Assembly (NCBI GenBank): GCA_036794395.1
Contig: DAIRGS010000141.1
Coordinates: forward strand, 1 to 18,235
Direction of reading: 5' to 3'
Origin: DASXMX01 sp036794395
GTDB lineage: Bacteria > Planctomycetota > Phycisphaerae > Tepidisphaerales > Tepidisphaeraceae
Length of the DNA stretch: 18,235 bases
The position numbers and the translations under genes are program-made. Below the pieces are notes generated by a model. It was given only the letters and a program-made list of their open reading frames with translations, was not told where the DNA came from and did not search any database. Shown piece by piece: positions 14,201 to 18,235 of this stretch (the stretch's first letter is position 1; every line of letters starts with the position of its first letter).

Positions 14201-17110
14201 CCCGACAATGTCACGGCGGCGACGCAGCTCACCGTCATCGGGACGACCGTCTATTTTGTAAACGGGGGCCAGTTATGGAAGACAGATGGCACCAGCGGCG
14301 GCACAACGATGGTGCGCGATTTCTCGCCGGTTACGAGTGTGCAAATCGCCGCGGCGGGCACGACTCTCTTTGTCTCCGTAGACCAGAGCGGCAACAGTCT
14401 CTGGAAGAGCGACGGGACAGAGGGCGGCACGGTACCGGTGGCAACGCTCCCGGCTCAGCCGACGTCGATGACCGCGATCGGGAGCACCTTGTTCTTTGTT
14501 GATTCCGATGATTCATCAGTGAATAAGGCGATTTGGAAAAGCGATGGGACGGGCCCCGGAACTTCGATCGTCGCGGGAACTCACAACATGCTTCCGTCGA
14601 ATTTGATCGTGATGGGAGGGAAGTTGTTCTTCCAGACTGGAAGCGTGCCGACACACATCATGAGTACGGATGGCACGACAACGGTGGATGTGGCTGCGAT
14701 CGGTGGTCAATTGTCCGGGTTTACGCCCGTTAGCACACGGCTTTATTTCACCGTCGGCGGGCCTAACGCGATCGGCGCGCCCGTACAACTCTGGTACACC
14801 GACGGCACTTCCGCCGGCACACAACAGGTTTCGCTTCCGGGGCAGGGCCCGAAGTTGGTTCAGCCGCTGGTGGCACTGGGGACTAATCTGCTGTTTGGCT
14901 CCGACGACCTCGTGCACGGCAGCGAGCCCTGGATCACCGACGGAACCACATCCGGCACAAAGATGGTCACGGACCTCAACGCGATGGACGCGCCGTCGAG
15001 CCCAACGCAGTTCACCGCATCCGGGCCCTGGATTTACTTCGCCGCCAATGACGACGCGAACGGAAGGCAGATCTGGAAGTTCGGCGCCACCAACATCGGC
15101 GCGACGCGCGTCACCTCGATCAACGCCCCCTTCGGCGCCGACCCGCAAAACCTCACCGACTTCCAACACGTCCTCTACTTCACCGCCACTTACTATCCCG
15201 ACCCGAGTTCTTCGACTCCGTCAACGCGTCTGTGGCGAACCGATGGCACAGCCGCCGGGACGTACATCATGCTCGATGCTGGGGGCCACCAGCTCGACAG
15301 CCCCACGAGCCTGCTCGTTCGCGATGGATACCTCTTCTTTGTTGCAAATGACACGGGCCCCGGTGGGCAGCGGTCGGTCTACCGCACCGACGGTACCGCC
15401 GCAGGCACTGGCGTCTACGCGACCGCCCCGACATCAGGCGGCGGGGTGCTCACGGTCGCGGGCCCTGATAACCTCCTGCTCGACATCAACTCAGAGATCT
15501 ACCGCGTCAACCCGAACCAGACCGTCGATCTTGGCCACGGCGCCACGACGCCGGGAACGGGAACGAATGTACACCAGGCGATTTACGGAACGAAGCTGTT
15601 CTACATCTATCAAGACCCCACCGGCTCACTGAGCCTTTACTCGACGGACGGCGGTTCGGCCGCTGGGCTCGTGAAGTCGCTGACGAACAGCCGCTACCTG
15701 TCATCGGTACCCGAGGGCAGCAACACTTTCACCACCGCCAACGGCCTCCTGTTCTTTGAAACGGTCGACAATTTCGGTGTGGAACTATGGAAGTCCGACG
15801 GGACTACGGCGGGAACGACCGTGCTGAATAATCTCACGTCCGTGGAGCCCGTCCAGCCGATGACACTGGCTTCATTCAATAGCGCGGTCTACTTCGTTAA
15901 GGAAGATATGACCCACGGCTTCGAGCTGTGGAAGTCAAACGGCACGCCCGCCGGCACCGTGCTTGTGGACGACATCCATGCGGACAGTTTCGGCTCTTAC
16001 CCCCAGAAGTTCCTGGCCACCGCAAACGGATTGTATTTCCAGGCCGACAACGAGTTCTATCGCACGGACGGAACGGCGGCGGGCACGGCGATCGTCCAAT
16101 ACATCCGCAATAGCGGCTGGGGCGCGCTTCCGACGAGCCTGGCCGCCATCAACGGAACGCTCTATTTTGGCGCGGAGGACGGCGTGCATGGTGTCGAGCC
16201 GTGGGCGCTGAACTTCCCGGACAAGATCGTGATGTCGGGCGGCTCGCCGTTGACGCTCGTGCGCGATTCGAATTCCAGTTTCGTGGACTGGTCGGCGGGC
16301 ATCTACGGCGGCAAGATCGCCGTGAACGACGCGAACGGCATGTCGCTCGTTGGCGATGGCAGTAACGACACCATTACCCTTGACTTCTCCAACGGAAATC
16401 CGCTGCCGAACATCGTTCACCTGAATGGAGTGTTCACAATCACCGGCTTGGATTCGGGCGGGGCAAACCCGCTGGCGGGCACGACACTGGATATTGGCCG
16501 GAGCACGGTCTATTTCAGCTACGCGCCGGGACAAAGCCCTGTTTCCGCAATCCGCCAGTACCTGTCAAACGGGTATAATGGCGGCGGGTGGAATGGGGTC
16601 GCAGCGGCAGGCAGCGGCGCGATCGCATCGGCATCCATCGCTGGAGGGCCGGACGGCGCGTTTGGAATCGGGTACGCTGATTGGGCCGATGGAATTGTCG
16701 GAGGCCAGCCGGCCAATACCGTCGAGGTGCGGTACACAGTGATGGGTGACTCGAACCTCGATGGCACCGTCAACTCGATCGACGCGATACTGTTGGCACG
16801 CAACTACAACACCAATACCGGCTGGGACAAGGGTAACTTTAACTATGATTCGACGATCAACATGAGTGATGCGCTGATCTTGCAGAAGAATTTCAATGTC
16901 ACGGTCGTGACAGCCGCCCCGAGCGTGCAGAGCGCGGTGGCACCTTTGATTCCTGTTGTTGGTGCGGCGCCGGTTCAGGTCGCAGCGGCGACAAACAATC
17001 CGATCGCTTCAAACAATTCCTCGTCTGGTTTGACTTCCGCGGGAAACGTAACGAGTCAGGAAACTTCCAAGAAGCCTCATCGCTCACATACTGCAAAGAA
17101 GCGGCGATGA
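8243..17110 (+). CDS. Giant LEPR-XLL surface protein B: propeller, PATR repeats, two dockerins, ELWxxDGT array
   Basis: A 2955-residue paralogue of protein A. In order: basic N-terminus with LESRLLLSA (32-40); an Asp-box propeller (about 67-742) with 11 boxes such as STDGGTTW and SDDGGVTW; SLREAIATSN (761-770); PATR strands near 10905, 11460 and 11993, with a possible fourth near 13070; the unnamed module (1310-1521); an internal GYDGG-dockerin module (1685-1824); about 18 ELWxxDGT-type units (1858-2660); then GYNGGGWNG and a terminal dockerin (2831-2885), a linker and the tail AKKRR. Start at 8243 chosen from GGGAGGA. It is probably exported and anchored or assembled at the cell surface; a binding role is inferred and no enzyme residues are identified. 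An internal dockerin is unusual and, with the shift to C-ending codons in about 13.2-16.3 kb, suggests module gain. It ends 18 bases from the convergent EttA-like gene. Confidence 0.9.
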   Translation: MELFRSNAGRKSRVVKMDRSEPRRRAAVADVLESRLLLSAIKFHKPAAANPPAIVAQPATISLNTTNWTPLGPAPSINGPIAGSGAVTGRINAVAADPANVNVIYVGAAGGGVWKSADGGTTWTALTDSQSTLNTGALAIAPSNSSIIYAGTGDGTGSTQSFYGKGVLKSTDAGITWTLLGNSVFNRHNIAKVIVDPTNANTVYVAVPGGGMNGLSGSTGIWKSTDGGTTWANTTSSIDTNGRWADVAMDPSNSQRLIATLAQTTAKNGLYVSTNGGGAWTLINGGAPVGTAANNARVAFSVSSPLVAYTSWADTTNRVLGIWKSVNGGANWSQLSNVPEYLDGGGVYDDSLAVNPTDPNVVYAGGTSKIIQSHDGGQTWADITVGAGGTSGTGIEHESAAFDANGRLLDVNGNGIFRLDNPAAGAISWSDLNGNLNVTQFLSAAVDPTTTDKIIAAGQDNGIAQYSGSLSWTKPDAGVDGGVIRISAQNPSRVYRQVPNTSTATGNFIRRSDDGGVTWVSDTNGIYPIDPQNYYAPMAIDPNNGNHLLYGTSRVYETFNGGNTWTPISTPFLNGWTLGIAGTVAQLAIAPSDPNTIYAAGGGNIYVTTNDGASWTLRNPGNSPIGGIVVDPQNSRIVFDVGSSFGGNKVLRTMDGGVTWQNLTGNLPDLPTNALAINGTTFYVGNDSGVYTSIDDGTTWAKLATGLPNVEVRDLQYDPVRKILTAATFGRGVWQISTATTIPLTVNTLADETNAGDGLLSLREAIATSNSTGQSIGFDPSLSGGTIALDPANGPLMVSKSFSILGPGTGSLSINAASASMIEVAGGVNAQFFGVSLGGTGTPLQIDATGQATLVGASLGTVGVTDNGTLAFDQLADGSTGAAITGTGALLKNGPYTLTLSGSTSITGGMTVRGGILKGSTNALQRNIVVNVGAAVVFDESSLAASSGVFGGAVSGTGSVRVLGPGTTMTMGTFGAGVASNFTNTGSTNIDAGATLIASAVNDLGASSLYTVDGNLDLGGFNQSIGSLAGASTGAIFNRSTQANLTATVKVTENSATTYLGVLRDVPASSGASGVLALNKAGSAVLTLAGSSANTYTGGTTVAGSIVGNSQTIEGTYASTGGVTIDQSLGGIGDGSTKLNLSGGGTLAVQSGIVRLAAGSTLTNVGGTTIAGTLVGPGSAGTNAFSASSSYVVNGTLDLGGFDQTLINLSGAGVITNSHSGLATLTVATGSASMVFAGTISDHPVSGGGTIAIKKTGSGTLTIQGANTYSGGTTVAGGTIAVGPSEGDPLGTGALSIISPANGISLQGRMTGPVQQTLALTGFNQDVIAEASAADALSSTTVGFDGSGTNLNNVWYEAGFGGAFAQGTGLPASGSTFTSLANPAVNFKLQPFNANNVAFMGQAQASATLQLAAPSSFQSLNFLAAAATGNATISVTLNFADGSTTTTSQFLSDWFNGANPVLMAGGRITRTAGTSVTLAAANPRLYEFDLRLSPADQVKVLNSVSFSETSGATSGIFAISGTKWALTASQAYANAVQLTSGATLSIANSPNASFGAATINNGGGSITISGAASSATSLSLASLSLGSDADFAPGPGASLSLGPISDSGTHSLIIGGDATSTVHLTGANSYGATHFFSGTLSVDAGGGLPNNGQIHIYGGRVILQPQVTPFSYHLTAIELRPGSVLDIGNNKVFVNYSALGTILYADIRRAIINGYDGGKFDGQGPVIDNTIGTVISTSVAQDVTLKHGIGSGASNDNNFLPPSTYEFAYALYGDATLDGVVDQTDVDRFNQNYPNSSNMTWGTADFNYDGATDLNDYALLRRNDPAALPFPLQATLVSDVNVATGDAAPHNAAVMNGHSYFAADDGLHGSELWSTDGTAAGTYMVNELNGGPLDSEPRNLTVVGNKLFYVEGVRSVNVDTDYLWVTDGTTATPSFLKFIYAPVYNSITTTGFVAANGKLVFVADNNSLTAGVWSSDGTQGGTQLISPDNVTAATQLTVIGTTVYFVNGGQLWKTDGTSGGTTMVRDFSPVTSVQIAAAGTTLFVSVDQSGNSLWKSDGTEGGTVPVATLPAQPTSMTAIGSTLFFVDSDDSSVNKAIWKSDGTGPGTSIVAGTHNMLPSNLIVMGGKLFFQTGSVPTHIMSTDGTTTVDVAAIGGQLSGFTPVSTRLYFTVGGPNAIGAPVQLWYTDGTSAGTQQVSLPGQGPKLVQPLVALGTNLLFGSDDLVHGSEPWITDGTTSGTKMVTDLNAMDAPSSPTQFTASGPWIYFAANDDANGRQIWKFGATNIGATRVTSINAPFGADPQNLTDFQHVLYFTATYYPDPSSSTPSTRLWRTDGTAAGTYIMLDAGGHQLDSPTSLLVRDGYLFFVANDTGPGGQRSVYRTDGTAAGTGVYATAPTSGGGVLTVAGPDNLLLDINSEIYRVNPNQTVDLGHGATTPGTGTNVHQAIYGTKLFYIYQDPTGSLSLYSTDGGSAAGLVKSLTNSRYLSSVPEGSNTFTTANGLLFFETVDNFGVELWKSDGTTAGTTVLNNLTSVEPVQPMTLASFNSAVYFVKEDMTHGFELWKSNGTPAGTVLVDDIHADSFGSYPQKFLATANGLYFQADNEFYRTDGTAAGTAIVQYIRNSGWGALPTSLAAINGTLYFGAEDGVHGVEPWALNFPDKIVMSGGSPLTLVRDSNSSFVDWSAGIYGGKIAVNDANGMSLVGDGSNDTITLDFSNGNPLPNIVHLNGVFTITGLDSGGANPLAGTTLDIGRSTVYFSYAPGQSPVSAIRQYLSNGYNGGGWNGVAAAGSGAIASASIAGGPDGAFGIGYADWADGIVGGQPANTVEVRYTVMGDSNLDGTVNSIDAILLARNYNTNTGWDKGNFNYDSTINMSDALILQKNFNVTVVTAAPSVQSAVAPLIPVVGAAPVQVAAATNNPIASNNSSSGLTSAGNVTSQETSKKPHRSHTAKKRR
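8336..8362 (+). other. LEPR-XLL motif of protein B
   Basis: Codes for LESRLLLSA, residues 32-40, after an Arg-rich EPRRR stretch. The canonical Pro is Ser here and Ala in protein A, so both paralogues depart from the consensus at the same position. Confidence 0.8.
12170..12805 (+). other. Unnamed ~212-residue module, copy in protein B
   Basis: Residues 1310-1521 align by eye with 1307-1511 of protein A: FNQDVIAEAS, VWYEAGF, TGLP-SGSTF, NPAVNFKLQPFNANN, LNFLAAAATG, LNFADGS, SDWFNG, NPRLYEFD and GIFAISG. The same order and spacing in both proteins support one folded domain. Confidence 0.6.
13547..13714 (+). other. Internal dockerin-like domain of protein B
   Basis: Residues 1769-1824, with calcium-loop stretches GDATLDGVVDQTDVDRF and FNYDGATDLNDYALL. 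The module around it begins at 13295 (LDIGNNKVFVNYS) and includes NGYDGG. It lies about 1100 residues before the C-terminus, where dockerins normally sit, and directly before the ELWxxDGT array. Confidence 0.75.
13816..16220 (+). repeat. ELWxxDGT repeat array in protein B
   Basis: About 18 units whose Trp/Tyr codon falls at 13859, 14012, 14159, 14276, 14402, 14534, 14660 (Met), 14792, 14930, 15074, 15233, 15380, 15500, 15638, 15788, 15929, 16058 and 16202: a steady 39-53 residue period. Good copies read ELWSTDGTAAGT, LWRTDGTAAGT and ELWKSDGTTAGT. Degenerate ones (IMSTDGTT, IWKFGATNIGA, IYRVNPNQ, PWALNF) keep the spacing. Known as the ELWxxDGT repeat; each unit is plausibly one propeller blade (inference). 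Confidence 0.85.
16733..16897 (+). other. Terminal dockerin type I-like domain of protein B
   Basis: Residues 2831-2885, with GDSNLDGTVNSIDA and FNYDSTINMSDA. It matches protein A's terminal dockerin closely (GQPANT/S, VMGD, NFNYDSTIN, ILQKNFN) and is less like protein B's internal dockerin. Confidence 0.85.
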
Positions 17111-17128
17111 CCGTTTAGTTTTCGGTAA

Positions 17129-18235
<1,107 letters not shown>

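Noticed and set aside
14516..15169. Minus-strand open frame inside protein B (217 codons)
   Set aside because: It lies opposite the ELWxxDGT array, and its composition is that of a reverse-frame artefact.

Overview
The window looks like chromosomal DNA from a planctomycete. A member of the Phycisphaerae / Tepidisphaera side of the phylum is my best guess, not proven. The evidence is GC-rich DNA and two very large, secreted-type proteins. Both carry the planctomycete N-terminal LEPR-XLL motif (here LEARLLLSA and LESRLLLSA), Asp-box beta-propellers, a SLREA beta-helix segment, autotransporter-associated (PATR) repeats and a C-terminal GYNGGxWNG-dockerin module.

Layout. 1-173: no gene; a 16-bp tandem duplication and a small hairpin. 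174-1208 (-): exported YncE-type beta-propeller protein. 1209-1608: gene-free, made largely of palindromic and direct repeats. 1609 to about 2360 (-): the C-terminal part of a flotillin/SPFH-like protein whose SPFH domain is missing; a palindromic repeat (2399-2443) lies just upstream of where recognisable family sequence begins, so I treat it as a remnant. 2669-8062 (+): giant protein A, 1797 aa. 8243-17110 (+): giant protein B, 2955 aa, a tandem paralogue of A. 17129-18235 (-): 3' two thirds of an EttA-type ABC-F translation factor, running off the window and convergent with B.

The main interest is the A/B pair. They match block by block from N- to C-terminus, including 11 Asp boxes each and a shared ~205-212-residue module that I cannot name. 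B differs by carrying an extra block of about 3 kb: an internal dockerin module followed by about 18 regularly spaced ELWxxDGT-type units, before a second, terminal dockerin that resembles A's terminal dockerin more than B's own internal one. Codon choice in this block leans to C-ending codons, unlike the G-ending style of the rest of B. This suggests B grew by gain of a foreign or separately evolved module. Both proteins end in a low-complexity linker and a basic KKRR tail.

Functionally, A and B are most likely large surface or matrix proteins (binding or adhesion). No catalytic function can be shown. I see no defence system, biosynthetic cluster, CRISPR array, tRNA or rRNA, and the flanking genes (YncE-like, EttA) do not point to a pathway shared with A and B.
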